Below are positions 13,466-25,655 of a stretch of DNA of 64,000 nucleotides, in pieces. Within the stretch, counting starts at the first letter, position 1; every line of letters starts with the position of its first letter. The DNA comes from Paraphysomonas bandaiensis (taxonomy: Eukaryota; Chrysophyceae): contig CBFFRP010000162.1 in assembly GCA_965644295.1 (NCBI GenBank), positions 34,007 through 98,006 on the forward strand. The letters are read 5' to 3'. The notes beneath the pieces are model-generated. The model had not been told where the DNA came from and made no database searches. It saw nothing but the letters and a program-made list of their open reading frames with translations. A program made the translations under genes and the position numbers.

Positions 13466-13686
13466 ATGATGAAACAATTAAAAAACGCACTTCGGAGTTT
13501 GGTGAATGTGAGTAAATATATCATGAAAAAGAATTTAAACGAGAGAAACGGCTGCGCTTTTAGATTATAGATTTTGTGTGACTCTTGTAATATCATGTTT
13601 TTTGACAGGACATCTCGTCTCAACTTTGTATTATCAAAGCAAACGCTGAGAAGAAATGTAGACTACAACGAAAGAAATGTTGGTAA
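13466..13686 (+). CDS. Possible two-exon micro-ORF (39 aa)
   Basis: Exons 13466..13507 and 13609..13686 join across a 101-nt intron with GTGAGT donor and GACAG acceptor. They give a 39-residue basic peptide beginning MMKQLKNALRSL and ending RKKCW. I recognise no family. The clean splice sites and in-frame join are the only support, and it could be chance or the 3' UTR of TAF5. Confidence 0.22.
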
Positions 13687-13824
13687 CGTTTTAGTAGAAA
13701 GCTATATTGAACGTCTTTTTATTTAGCAATAGGCGTTAAAAACTCGTTCCGATACAGTGGCTAGTTGAATACTAGATCTACTAGTTAGACCTCTACCCAT
13801 AATAACTAATCAGCACAAATTCAA

Positions 13825-14580
13825 TTATCCTACTATTTAGCGCTACAGAAGCTGCTTGTGCGTCGCCGCAAGCACCAAGGTGCAACCACTTCCGTTCTTA
13901 ATGTTGTGTGTGTCAGGCATAGGTGGAGTTGCCGGAGACGTCGTCGCCGTTGTCTAGGGCCTGATGGTTTCATACGGTCCGGTGCTATGGTCCTTTGCGT
14001 ATGGTTGGTGGGGTTCATATGTGCGGTTGGCGGTGTTCCAGTCTCGGTTCGTCTGTGGATTCCTAGTAATCTTAGCACCCTTGGGCGTTTCAATTTCTGT
14101 CTGTGTTTTGGACACGGCCGCGGTAGTAGCCTTGGGGAACCTTTCTGTAGGGTAACGTATCGTCTACTTCGGTCTTAGATCATTAGCTTCGCTGCAGCGA
14201 AAAGCGGTAGAAGTAATCTGATGACCGCTGATTCGATGCTGCGCAGTCCTTGGGATGTCAGTGACTCATGGATTTGATCTCCAAAAACCATTTCAAACTG
14301 TATAGTTGTGATGGTACCCGTCCAGAATCTCTCCACCTGTGGCACGGAAGGGTTCCAGGCCCTGCTGGAGAGCCGCTGGAGTACAGTGGTGGTCCATTGG
14401 GGTAGTTCAGGATTTCTCAGTTCTTCTCGAAGCGCATTTTTGTGGCTGTGAAATGCAGACTCCCTTATCTGCGTTATGGTGTCATTTGTACTGTACTTTA
14501 AGGACATAGAGTGAAAGTGATTGCACCTTGGTGTATGAGGTGACGCACAAGCAGCTTTCGTGGCGGAAAATAGTAGGATA
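13825..14580. mobile_element. Element with about 55-bp terminal inverted repeats
   Basis: The left end (about 13825-13893: CCTACTATTT, GCTGCTTGTGCGTC, CACCAAGGTGCAA) is matched in reverse complement by the right end (about 14511-14580: TTGCACCTTGGTG, GACGCACAAGCAGC, AATAGTAGGATA). The interior has a minus-strand ORF (14591..14175, 138 aa) with no family I know. Related end sequences occur near 50.2 and 50.76 kb, so this is a dispersed family. A non-autonomous DNA transposon (MITE-like) is the simplest reading, but target-site duplications were not resolved. Confidence 0.6.
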
Positions 14581-15483
14581 TCAGAGAACACTAGATAGTT
14601 AAATTAATTTGCTACACTAGTTCAGAAGTAATAATATCAAATGATTTCTTCGCCTTTTTACATACATACATATTGTACGTATAAATATGAAAGAGGTTAT
14701 AACCGAATAGTTTGGAACCGTATGCTGTACAGTGCTAGTTTTGTGTAATAATAGTTTCGGCAGATATGGCAATCATTTTATTGACATCTTGCTTTTATTG
14801 ACTGTTTAGACTGGCATTCTACTATAGATCACAAGAAAACATATTTATATGAGGATGATAGCATCAATGTAAGCAGTTTGGAGTTTACTATTTGGTGAAT
14901 AGCTTGTTGACAGAGACACAGACAGTACAAATTCTAATATTGAACATGGATAGCGTTCTTCGTTGCAGGTATGTATCAGAATTGTTCGATGTTATAATAT
15001 ATATATAGAATATAGTAGATGAGTTAGGTGATTATGAAGTGTAGTTTATGATTAAATCAAATAGATTTCTAAGATACACAAGCATAATCAATATAATATA
15101 TCAAAATTTGCTTAAATAATAACCAATATATTGTTCCAAGCAAAACTAAACAATTGCAACCCAATTTAATTTTACCTGGCCCTGCTAGTTCTGACTCTTA
15201 CACGCCTATTGCTAATAACGAGACATTCACTACTGCAGCAGTAAGTATAAACCAATTCAAGTTATGGAAATATTGAGCAAATATTCGACAAGACCAAATG
15301 GCCTATGTGACATACCCATTTCAAACTTCCTATATTTTAAACTTATAAAACACTACTTACAACACAACATCAATGACTACAAGATATAGAGTGGAGTAAG
15401 TACCACACAGGCTAGGTATAGCACTTAAATAAATGTAGCTGGTTCTAATTATCACCTCATACTAGAAGCTGCTTGGAACACAG
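14581..15483. other. Non-coding, partly related to the 50.3-kb repeat
   Basis: No gene seen. The stretch at about 15185-15235 (CTGACTCTTACACGCCTATT, then GCTAATAA) matches 50322-50372. The sequence just after the inverted repeat (CACTAGATAGTTAAATT) matches about 50290-50307. The repeat family therefore extends beyond the short inverted repeats. Confidence 0.5.
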
Positions 15484-18400
15484 CTATTCTTCCAAGTCAT
15501 CATTTCTTTGATGTATACCCACACGAGCGTGCAATGTAAAAATTTCCATAATTGGACAATGTACTTTCATCAACGCCGCCAGTCCACGAAGCAAACCAAC
15601 AGTGCGGCTAATAAAGTAGTACTCTTCCGGAATGTGTCTTACGGAGCGAATACTACTACTCTTGTGACCAGAGGCCCTGTCTTCCGCACGTTGAGCACTT
15701 CGCATGTCATTGAACAGTTTACGTTCTGTATGTGAAGTCTTCAAGTCCTGCAAGTATCTATAAAGTCATATACGATAACACAGGGCTGCATACGCCGCGC
15801 ATCACATACTCACATTGGCATCACGAAAAAGGAATTCAAAAAATTCCCTGTCTCTTTCTGGTGCTCGATCGGACTGGTTGTTTGCGTACCCAAGACTCTT
15901 AAGTGCCCGGTCGACCCCTGCTATATCCTCCTCCTGAATACTAATTAGCAGATGGCAGTATGCCAGTCGTGTTTCGTCATTGATTCTGGATATGAAAATA
16001 TGAGTCAACAGAGTTACAGAAACAAAATTATAACAGTATATTAGAGAGCGAGCCACAAAAACTATCTACCTTTTCGTAATCCCAAAATCTAAGAGCCCGG
16101 GGTGCCATAACTGGTTTCTCATAGAAGGTAATTCTTCAACTGGCAAGATTTTCGACTCTATTCCTCCTCCCTTTTTAGTCGCAGCAGGTGCGTATGCAAC
16201 AGGCGGTGCACAGTCGTCTACCGAAGATTCTACACAGAATACATTCCCAGGGTGGGGGTCGGCTGCGACACGTTCAATACATAATAGGTAAAGGAAATGA
16301 CAGAGGCTTACCGTTAAAACATCCAGCAACAAGCATATGGTAGGCGAGGGAATGTGCCAATCTGCACAGCAAGGAAGACTTGTCCACATTATGTAAGGAT
16401 AAAGCGAAATCGTCTGTAATCTAAATTGATGTCAACAAGACTCCACGAATGCCAACTGTTTATCTACCTTAAACCCTTTAAGCTTGGTCATTACAAATAC
16501 TCTACGGTGAACATATCCCCTGATAGGTGAGGGAATAAGCGTTCCAAATCCTGCCTCCTGCATAGCGTTTTGTGCCTATAATACCGTTACGCATACACAT
16601 ATGTGCACGGATAGCGTTGTACACATATAAACCTAAGCAGGTGCGGTAATCAATATACCTCTACTAGATTTTTAGCCTCTATTCTGAAATCTAGCTCCTC
16701 AGCTATAGTTCGTTGCCACACTTTTATCACCGTCAAAAGTGCCTACGCCACCAGAAACACAATTAAATTACAAAAAAATATTGGATAGTGATACCTCCCA
16801 CTTGGGATCCATTCTGCTTGCAACCTTTGCAATAAATAGGGCGGCGCTAATGTCAGTCATCAGCAGAGTTTCTACCCCAGGGTGCTGGACTTTCACAACA
16901 ACATCGCGGACAATGCCATCCACAAGCATCGTTGCATTATGCACCTGCGCTACGCTACCAGATGATTGAGGATTCATGTCGAAGCTCTCAAACATCTCTT
17001 CTATTGTCCGAATACGGTTTCCATGTCGGTACCCAAATATCTGTTCTTCTCTACGACTGCTAGCACTTAGGCAAAACTCGACTGTAGAGCGCACATGTAG
17101 AGCCGACGACTGGGGACAGTTGTCGTGTAAACATCCCAGTGTCGTAGACCAGAGGGCAGACACCAAGTCTGGGCGGCCAGCCACATATTGCGCGACCTTA
17201 ATAAACACAGACTTCAGAGAACGAACTTCCGTCAGTACATATGCCGCCAACACACGGTCCAGCGCGTCGAAGGCAGCCGTATACATATTTCTGTTTTCAT
17301 TTTTAGATTCTGCATACACCAAAGCACTCGAAGAGTCCGCGGCGACATGCTTCCGGCAGCCGCAGAGCCGTAAGATAATAGTTAGGTATAGGTATGCCGA
17401 TACCACAGTAGCTGTAGGAGTGTATATAGTGAACATCCGCTCCACAGTCATGATCCATGTAAGAACTCTCGCTTGTGCACTCCAGGTGCAGCACTGTTCT
17501 CCATAAATTTTCACTTGTGATATTGAGTGATGTAGAGCGGTCGATAAGATCCAGGTACAAAAAATAACACCGAAACCAGGTCTAAACACTACTGTAGACA
17601 CTGCCGCTTTAGCAAGATCGTACACAATTACCAGAGGCGGGGAGCACGATCGGAACACAGTCGGTATCTGTTGGGTGACTATGGAGGCGCATAATACAGA
17701 AAGAAGAGAGGTAAATATTGGAAATATTAGGTAGCCTACCAGGGCAACTGCGGCAGGTGCCCGGGTATACTGCATGGCACACACGAGGGTGAGGAACCCA
17801 AAGCCTACTACAGAGAGTGGGAGAGGGACCACCAAACCCACACACACCTCCCATATTAGCACTAGCATAGGTTTCTCAGACAGATGAGACTGATTTAAAA
17901 TAGCGTAGAGTGTGGATATAAAAGTATCGGTTGACGACATCAGCAGAGGCAGACTAACCCCAATAACAAGGACAAATATTGTGCCCCAAAGTGTTACTCT
18001 AGGCAAGAGGTACAAGAACACCGACGCAGCAGCCGCAGTCACAGATTTCTCACCGTCACTACTACGAGGCCAAAAAGACGATTCCTCTGCCTTCTCCAAT
18101 CGTCGGCGCAAAGAGAACACCTCTTCGCGCAAAGCTGTACTAGGACTGTGTGAACGGGAAACAATTGGCCCTGTGTTCTGCACATGAGCAGCCCATTGGC
18201 ATTCACGATGCAAGGATTCAGTACTGTGAGTGACTGACGACGGATGAAAATACTCCACAGTGGGCGAATCGTTGCTAATTGTAGAAGCAGCATGATGTCG
18301 TGCCCGTATCAGGGCTTGATGTCGCCTCACATTCTCACCATCATCTCCCTCAAATTCGCCATTACCACTAACCTGTCGACCCTGCTCTTCGCTCTCAGCA

Positions 18401-19161
18401 GACTCGCTATGTCCCTCAGATCCAGGAACTGCCCCAAGGAACTGAAGAACCGCCTCATCCATGGACCCTATCTGAATTATTACCAGCTGCACGAATAATG
18501 AAAGGTCTTCCATTCGACGGCGAACAACTTTAGGGTCTACTGATGAATTGGACATCAGGTGTCGTCGGGGAAGTTGAGGCAAGTTAGGATAACCCTTGCT
18601 TTCCAACTGCTTCCGAAAAGTCACAAAATCAGAAAAGCGATGCGATGTTTCCCAGTATATACCACCTATTCTATCTATTGATCGAATCACATACACTGTA
18701 TGGCGGTTGCCACCTTCATCAATCTTTTCAAATGTTTTCTTAATTGAAACATCGAGATTAAAATTCATACGATTCTTTTCCATCATAACTTTTACTGCCG
18801 CACGAAGATGTATACTTAATTCACCAAATACATTAGTATCACCATATAATTTAATATGTCCACCCATTAAAGCTGACATGGGCTTTAATATCCCTCTGGA
18901 TATCTTTGCCATTGAATAAGAGTCTGTTAATACAATACAATCTATATTAGATTTCTCAATTCCACGTGATGAGATACGTTCCGTTCCTTCCCCTATCTTA
19001 ACAAGCCAATTAAAATCTTCTTCAACACGAAATACAAGTGTTTTCATATGATTATTATGAGATGCTTGAAGAACTTGTTCATGAAGATATTTAAAGTATT
19101 TAGAGATACAAACACGATTATCATCAAGTGAAAAGATCTTCTCAGGTGAAGAAATAGACAT
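15484..19161 (-). CDS. SCP2-PX-membrane-UbiB/ABC1 atypical kinase fusion
   Basis: Seven-exon model: complement(15484..15747, 15814..15985, 16070..16262, 16312..16420, 16468..16575, 16659..16742, 16795..19161), 1,098 aa. Residues about 60-130 fit an SCP2 sterol-carrier fold (LKPMSALMGGHIKLYGD). Residues 150-260 are a PX domain (YVIRSIDRIGG, HRFSDFVTFRKQL, NLPQLPRR). A low-complexity linker with a short coiled coil and several hydrophobic membrane segments (about 415-600) follow. The ABC1/UbiB kinase has KxGQ-like FIKVAQ, the alanine-rich loop GSVAQVH, VVVKVQHPGVE, catalytic NADPHPGN and metal-binding LDFG. UbiB proteins support coenzyme Q and other isoprenoid-lipid handling in mitochondria and plastids. 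SCP2 and PX suggest lipid and phosphoinositide binding, possibly at a contact site (inference). The kinase residues look intact apart from G to A in KxGQ. Confidence 0.88.
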
Positions 19162-19263
19162 GATGATTGATGAGGATGTGGAGATTATGGTGTGAGATTG
19201 AGTGAGTTTGGTGCGTATACAGATACTGACTGCTATAGATCTCTATGCGTGATGATAAGGAGC
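19162..19263 (-). promoter_or_regulatory. Probable promoter of the SCP2-PX-UbiB gene
   Basis: These 102 bp lie between the start codon at 19161 and the ATGT array. No discrete motif is recognised; the call rests on position. Confidence 0.35.
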
Positions 19264-19294
<31 letters not shown>

Positions 19295-19786
19295 TGTATG
19301 TATGTATGTATGTATGTATGTATGTATGTATGTATGTATGTATGTATGTATGTATGTATGTATGTATGTATGTATGTATGTATGTATGTATGTATGTATG
19401 TATGTATGTATGTATGTATGTATGTATGTATGTATGTATGTACGTATGTATGTATGTATGTATGTATGTATGTATGTATGTATGTATGTATGTATGTATG
19501 TATGTATGTATGTATGTATGTATGTATGTATGTATGTGTATGTATGTATGTATGTATGTATGTATGTATGTATGTATGTATGTATGTATGTATGTATGTA
19601 TGTATGTATGTATGTATGTATGTATGTATGTATGTATGTATGTATGTATGTATGTATGTATGTATGTATGTATGTATGTATGTATGTATGTATGTATGTA
19701 TGTATGTATGTATGTATGTATGTATGTATGTATGTATGTATGTATGTATGTATGTATGTATGTATGTATGTATGTATGTATGTATG

Positions 19787-19820
<34 letters not shown>

Positions 19821-19877
19821 TGTATGTATGTATGTATGTATGTATGTATGTATGTATGTATGTATGAATGTATGCAT
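19264..19877. repeat. Very long ATGT microsatellite (about 153 copies)
   Basis: Nearly perfect (ATGT)n over about 610 bp, with single-unit variants near 19441 (ACGT), 19536 (phase slip) and 19790 (ATAT). The reading frames across it are artefacts. It sits about 100 bp upstream of the UbiB-fusion start. Confidence 0.98.
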
Positions 19878-21424
19878 GTACCCCTGTACCTAAATGAGAG
19901 TACAGGAGTACGATTCCTGTCCCTCAACAACTTCTGATTGGTTGGGTGGATATATGGCACACAGGTACAAGTACATATGGAAGTGGCGTACCCACAGAAA
20001 AAAACTGTAGAAACTTCCCAGTTTTTTTTTTCAGTTTATTTCCCATCCAGACACCGTATTACACACAGTTTCATACGTTAAGGTCCCCAACATATGTCAA
20101 TCATATGCTCAAACAGTGATACATATCACATAAACACACTAGGTTACCAATAGAACATGCAATTCTGGAGGTGTGGGGTCCAACTTCCACAAGTTTTGGT
20201 GGAAATTTTCTTGTAAGATTGCAATTGTTATCCTGCATCAAAATTATGGAGAGCTCCTGAACTCACTGTGAGGTACATAGCAGAGACCAGTTGCTGAAAA
20301 CAATGTTGTGATTGCAAAGATTAGATTGTGAATACTGATTTTGGATTCGTTAATAAACGGTCAAGAAGTATGCACAGGTCATTATAGGAGGATCTGTCCT
20401 AATTGCACCATCCTTGTTGCACTTAATGATCCCATATGCCCTCCAATTCAATGAATCGTGATCATTCTTACTGTTTGAGTGATATGAATATGATATTGGC
20501 ATTCATCTCTTATTTTGTTGGAATTATGTGCATTCGTTGACAGATCTCTATATCTGTATTGACATCCATAGTCCCAAACCCCTTATAACCACAGGTGTAG
20601 TTGTCCAATTATATTACTTTATTATGTTGCAGTGTTTATGATACTGTTTTAATGATTTGACTAATATAAGTATGCTTTGATGAAATATTGAGGCCATATT
20701 GGATGGAGTTGCTACTTTGCAGATGCAATATAATACGCACGTATGTCGCCTTTGAAGCAATGAAAACGGAGTTAAAATAGTTATAATAACTCACTACAAA
20801 CATCCAATTTGATTGGGTAAAGTTGATATCATGTCATACATCCTTCACTGTTGGTGAGGAATTACGATTACATGTATAAAACTTATGCGAGTTTATAGAT
20901 ATACTTATGCGAGTTGTGACATTGTAAGAGTGGCAGACAACATTTACAGCGACTTGTACAATACGTAACCCCTTTATTATTCATCCTTAGACAGTGTGGC
21001 TTTAATATATTTGCAATAGGCTTCTGTCATTTACGTTTCAATAGCTACTATTACTACAGCACCGTTATATATCACCTCTGATAAATTCACCACAACCTAT
21101 ATCCTATATATATTATTGTTATCCTGACTGTTTACTTGATCATTTGTGGTTCAAAAAAACAACCTTCTTGTTCCAATCGTTATATTATACTAATATACTA
21201 CTAAAAAAGGTATACTGTCAAAGGACGACATCAGATAAATGACGCCACAGCAGTGCCACATATTAAATACTAAATACAAGCTCTTGTTACAAAAAGTCTC
21301 ATGTGAGCAAAATTAAATCACGAGATACAAATACAAACAAACTTCGATAGCAAATAAAAGATTCGATAGGAAATACAAAAGCGGTAACAAATACAAAAGC
21401 GATAGCAAATACAAAGGCGATAAA
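19878..21424. other. Intergenic, no gene seen
   Basis: AT-rich sequence with only short, broken frames. The 21350-21420 stretch has an imperfect repeat of an ATACAAA-GCGATA motif. I found no exon series, RNA gene or mobile element. Confidence 0.4.
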
Positions 21425-23460
21425 ATGTGCACATACGTGTTGCGTGTAATCAATAATTCACGCCATATCAACTTGCTCGATGCCACAGCAAGTCTCCATA
21501 TGAATATTCAGTTGGTCTCTACACAACTTCCCGCAAAAACTTTGGCCACAGTTTTTAGCGGCACAGCTGACCCACCTATTGTTTGGTATACCAGGATCTG
21601 TTGTTCCGCATACCAACACAGAGTACCGCCGTAACATGGTAGTTTTCACTGTTTTCTGTTTTTTATTTGCTGTATACCTTTCAGACATCCACTTGGCATT
21701 TGAATCATCATCCCCTTTCATCATTTGATGATGCTCGTATAGACTGTCCACTTCATACTGGAGTAGATAGTTCGAAGATCAAGTGAATTTTCTTCTAGGT
21801 ACTTTACCTCGATTCTCAAAAGTTTTTGAGGAGTATCGTTATATACCAAAAAATATAGACTTTGGTATATAACGATACTCCTCAAAAACTTTTTGGTATA
21901 TAACGATACTCCTCAAAAAATTTTGAGAATCGAGGTAAAGTACCTAGAAGAAAATTCACTTGATCTTCGAACTATTCTCTGAAGTGTGGGCAGTGACTCA
22001 AAATGGTAACAGGATCACATCTCCCAGTTGCAGTCATGACTACTCCAGCATTATAGAAGACGTGCTGAATTGACTACTTATTATTGAATGCTTTGCTCAG
22101 GAATGGTCTTAAGAGTACGAAGCACTTATGGGCGAAGTACGCAGCAGGATGATACAAACTTCCTTCTCAAGGGCCCATTCCTGTCCTGGAGGGTCAGTTG
22201 TGTCATCATACTTGAAATGTGGTGATCGAAATTGCCTATGCAGCGTACGATGACATGAGCCCTTATCATAGGCAGCTTGTATCATACTGCACTTTCCTGC
22301 ATATTTCGCCCATAAGTGCTTCATACTCTTTTGTTGGCTGCGTGGATGCAAGTAATTAATCTGTCCACTGGCACGATCGCAGGCTAGAACAAGATATTCA
22401 TGCGGTAAAGAATCGCTATGTCTGTTTTCTGAAGAAACCACTCCAGGGAAAACGGCTGCGCCATCCCCAGGAGATAAAAAAAACTTCAATCTCTCTGTGA
22501 GAATTCTCAAGAGTTTCGCGGCGAGAATTAATCACCCTGGTAGACATGTCTATCTACTGTTACATCTGGAATACCATACGGATATAAGCATATATAAAGG
22601 CCAGTATCCACACTATAAAGCCGTGGTTTCCCATCAAAGTCTGAAAATCTTCTATCCAAACTTAATAACGGTGCAAATAAGGCGCCTATCTCCAGCAATA
22701 GTGCAGGTGAACGACACGGCTCTCTGTTTTTGATGAGTTTCCTGACTTGATACGGATAAATTTAATGATTTTAATTGTAGGAGAGCAGCCTCGGTTGTCA
22801 GAACGACTGGCTTTTCGTGCATACCATTCAACAATATCGAAACGTCATCACTGCTAAAAAATAGCTCCCTTGGTACATTGTCTGCAAGTAGGTGAGCATT
22901 GCACAAAAAGAAAATGGCGTTCTTAAATTCCTGTATGCGTCAATTCTACCCTGGGGCGTTTTCTCCGATTGATAGGTGAGTAGATGTGCCCGCTGTTTAT
23001 ATTTCCTCTATGTTCTAGTCGAATACATGACTTTGGCAATGCTATTATAGCGTTCTTGATCGAGCGAATCTTGAAAGAGTTTTCCAAATTCTATATTAGA
23101 TTACGGACTACCAAGGTCCATCGACAAGTCAGTGATCATTTTCTGAAGTTTAAGCACACCACTATCCGATAATAATCGTTTTCTCTCAACGGAAACATGG
23201 ACTGGCTTTCATTCTTCTTCCTCTGAAGAGCACTGCATTGAAATTTGAATGAACAACTTACTCACCGCGATAAAGTTTTTCTGTTTACAGAATCTACAGT
23301 CGCAGCCTTTTTCACACTCATACTCAGCTTTTCATGATAGTATATTGCATTGTTCAGCCGTTCTTCATGTGTTTTTCTTGTTGGAGACACTCGACTTACT
23401 CCTGAACATGTTGAGAGCATTCTTCAACTTCAGTCAATATATCACTTAAACAATAGCATA
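21425..23460 (-). CDS. Probable multi-exon gene(s), MYND-like and CXC-like zinc motifs
   Basis: Several minus-strand segments look coding but were not joined. 21751..21458 ends with a MYND-like cysteine pattern: C-x4-C-x4-C-x3-C-x6-H-x3-C around CGQSFCGKLCRDQL and HMETC. 22510..22109 is an open 133-codon frame of unknown family. Around 22652-22880 there is another open segment (LLADNVPRELFFSSDD then VSILLNGMHEKPVV). Around 23262-23340 the frame reads YECEKGCDCRFCKQKNF, and after an intron the exon beginning at 23232 reads ALQRKKNESQSMF. That resembles the end of a Tesmin/TSO1-type CXC domain (C-x-C-x2-C, then R-NP-AF). A foldback repeat interrupts the region at 21.77-21.97 kb. It may be one gene or two, intact or decayed. 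Confidence 0.35.
21768..21974. repeat. Long foldback (hairpin) repeat
   Basis: The left arm (21768-21850) begins TAGTTCGAAGATCAAGTG and is matched base for base by the reverse complement of the right arm, which ends CACTTGATCTTCGAACTA at 21974. The right arm contains an extra tandem copy of the inner segment (TATATAACGATACTCCTC). The central loop is about 10 bp. It looks like a foldback or MITE-type insertion. Confidence 0.85.
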
Positions 23461-24757
23461 CCCTTACCAAAGATACACTGAGAGTTACACAATAGTCACA
23501 GGGAGGTTAGCATTTCAAGCATATATCAGTGGAATAGAGTGTCAGAAAAGTGACCCCATTGGCTTGATTTGTTCAGGTATCAAGAAGTTGCTTCTTGGTC
23601 ATCATTTTTTTCAAAGTCCTTATTTTTTAATTGAAAAGTAGCTTTTTAACAACGAAAATGACAAACAAAATCAATGCAAATCAAAAACTACCCCTTTATA
23701 TACAGTTTTTTCCTCTAGGTACAGTTTTTACCGCCCCTAAAAGTGTGTGAAATCTCACAGCAAATCATCTACACGACTGTCATCAACTCCATATCCGTAT
23801 GGATATTCAGTTCGTATAGATATGTGCATCTAAGTTTTCGGGAATAAATTGAATCAAAAATCTACTATATTACTGATATACAACTACGGCTGGAATACAC
23901 ATAATTGTTGTCTCAATATTAGAGGCATCTCTGAACAAAAATATACAAACAAGGATGCCGGTGTGATGTCCGTATATACACATGTACAACATACAGTCTC
24001 CTGAGCTGATTCCTTAATACCACAATGAGTGATAGAACTTATAGATTCCTCATCATTAGCATTAAGAAGTAACTCATGTCTAAGTAAATACAAACCATAT
24101 ATGTGATAGATCTGACAGCATCAACTAACACTGCAGTAAGCCACATATGAGGCATTACTCTATCAAGGACTGTGTTTATAGAATTGGAAGAATACAAACA
24201 CTTATCCTGTCTGAATACCCCTAATATACATAGTAATAAAGTCCTGGCATATCTTGAGGGGGTACACGACCCTTATATTACACTATTATAGAGAAACCAC
24301 AATGATGACTCCACTTTCAAAATCAGATTATTAAACATTCCAAGCTATACTCCATCCTTCGTCTGATGTGGAAGATCAGAATGATATGAGTGGATGCGAT
24401 CTATCTGCATAACAACCAAGACTTCGCAACAACACTTCAAGAATATTACAGGAGAGTTCAAGTGCCACATCTGATGCTGTATTGGCGGTTAGGAGCAGTG
24501 GCACCCAGTCCTTTCAGGGTTAGGGTCACGTCGTGCTTATCTGGATTGTGTGTCTCTTATCATACACACAGCATTCAAATCAGGTACACTAGCAGAGTTA
24601 AAGGAACGGTTCTTCTTATCCGTAGGTTTAAACTGCAACGTATCCTTCTTATGATGTTGAAATACTAATATATCCACACCGTATAGCTATTAGTGGCTTA
24701 CTTGCTGTTGGAAATAGTTGTACCCTAATGAATATTATTAAGAAAAAATTAAAAATC
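23461..24757. other. Intergenic, no gene seen
   Basis: AT-rich, with only short frames (longest about 90 codons, plus strand 24390-24668) that lack codon or domain signals. Nothing further is supported. Confidence 0.35.
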
Positions 24758-24826
24758 AATGCATTGATTCAATGTGACCCACATCTCGAAATAATGCATT
24801 GATTCAATGTGACCACATCTCGAAAT
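24758..24826. repeat. Tandem direct duplication, 35 bp x 2
   Basis: AATGCATTGATTCAATGTGA plus CCACATCTCGAAATA occurs twice in direct succession (about 24758-24792 and 24793-24826) with a one-base difference. Confidence 0.85.
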
Positions 24827-24989
24827 AGTACTGGATTAACTCAAAGAATTCCGAACTTTAATTATAGCTACAACTACTGTAGCCTTACCACATAAGGGTG
24901 ACGAGGGAATAGCAACTGCGAAATACTGAAATTCGTACATAAATGGGAAGATAAATTTCAAAACTTGTGGTCGCATGAAGCTTGCTTCT

Positions 24990-25225
24990 TGTTGTTATTG
25001 GTTGTTGGCATCATTACATTGTGTATGTACAACGGCACACGCTTAACCCCTGATGTATGGTAAGTAGCACTCAAACCTGATGCGCACGACTTGGCCCTAC
25101 CCCTGAAAGGACTGGGGCCCGTTATTGGTTATTGGAATCATTACATTGTTTATATACAACACGCTTAACCCCTGATGTATGATAAGTAGCACACAAACCT
25201 GCCCCTGAAAGGACTGGGTCCCCTG
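24990..25225. repeat. Diverged tandem duplication of about 120 bp
   Basis: The two copies share TCATTACATTGT, CACACGCTTAACCCCTGATG, TAAGTAGCAC and CCCCTGAAAGGACTGGG in the same order. The second copy carries small deletions. No coding content is seen in or around it up to 25655. Confidence 0.75.
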
Positions 25226-25655
25226 TTCGAAATCTCATTAAGCGTCAGATGTGACATTTGAAATCTCTAGTAAAATTCTTGACGTATTGTTGCAAAGCCT
25301 TGTTTTTTTAGACAAGGGGTAATGTGGTAATGTAAAGTGTAAACAATGTTAATTACACAATAGTGTCAGTTGAAATCCAACACTCTGAACTTGAGTATTT
25401 GTTAGATATTTCTTGGTTACGAAATCAAATGGCGATCAGGTCACTTTATGGTAGAATTTTAGGTAATTACGCACAATGTATATTATGTCAACCATGGCAT
25501 AAATAGACAATACTCCAGTCATATATATTTCGGGTTCCTAATTGGTTATCATTGTTATTAGATGTACTCACAGGCGAATTCTCACTCACGACAGAAATGA
25601 TAAATGGATTTCACGAGTTATGAATAAAACTACTCCCTGATTACATTAAAAGTTT

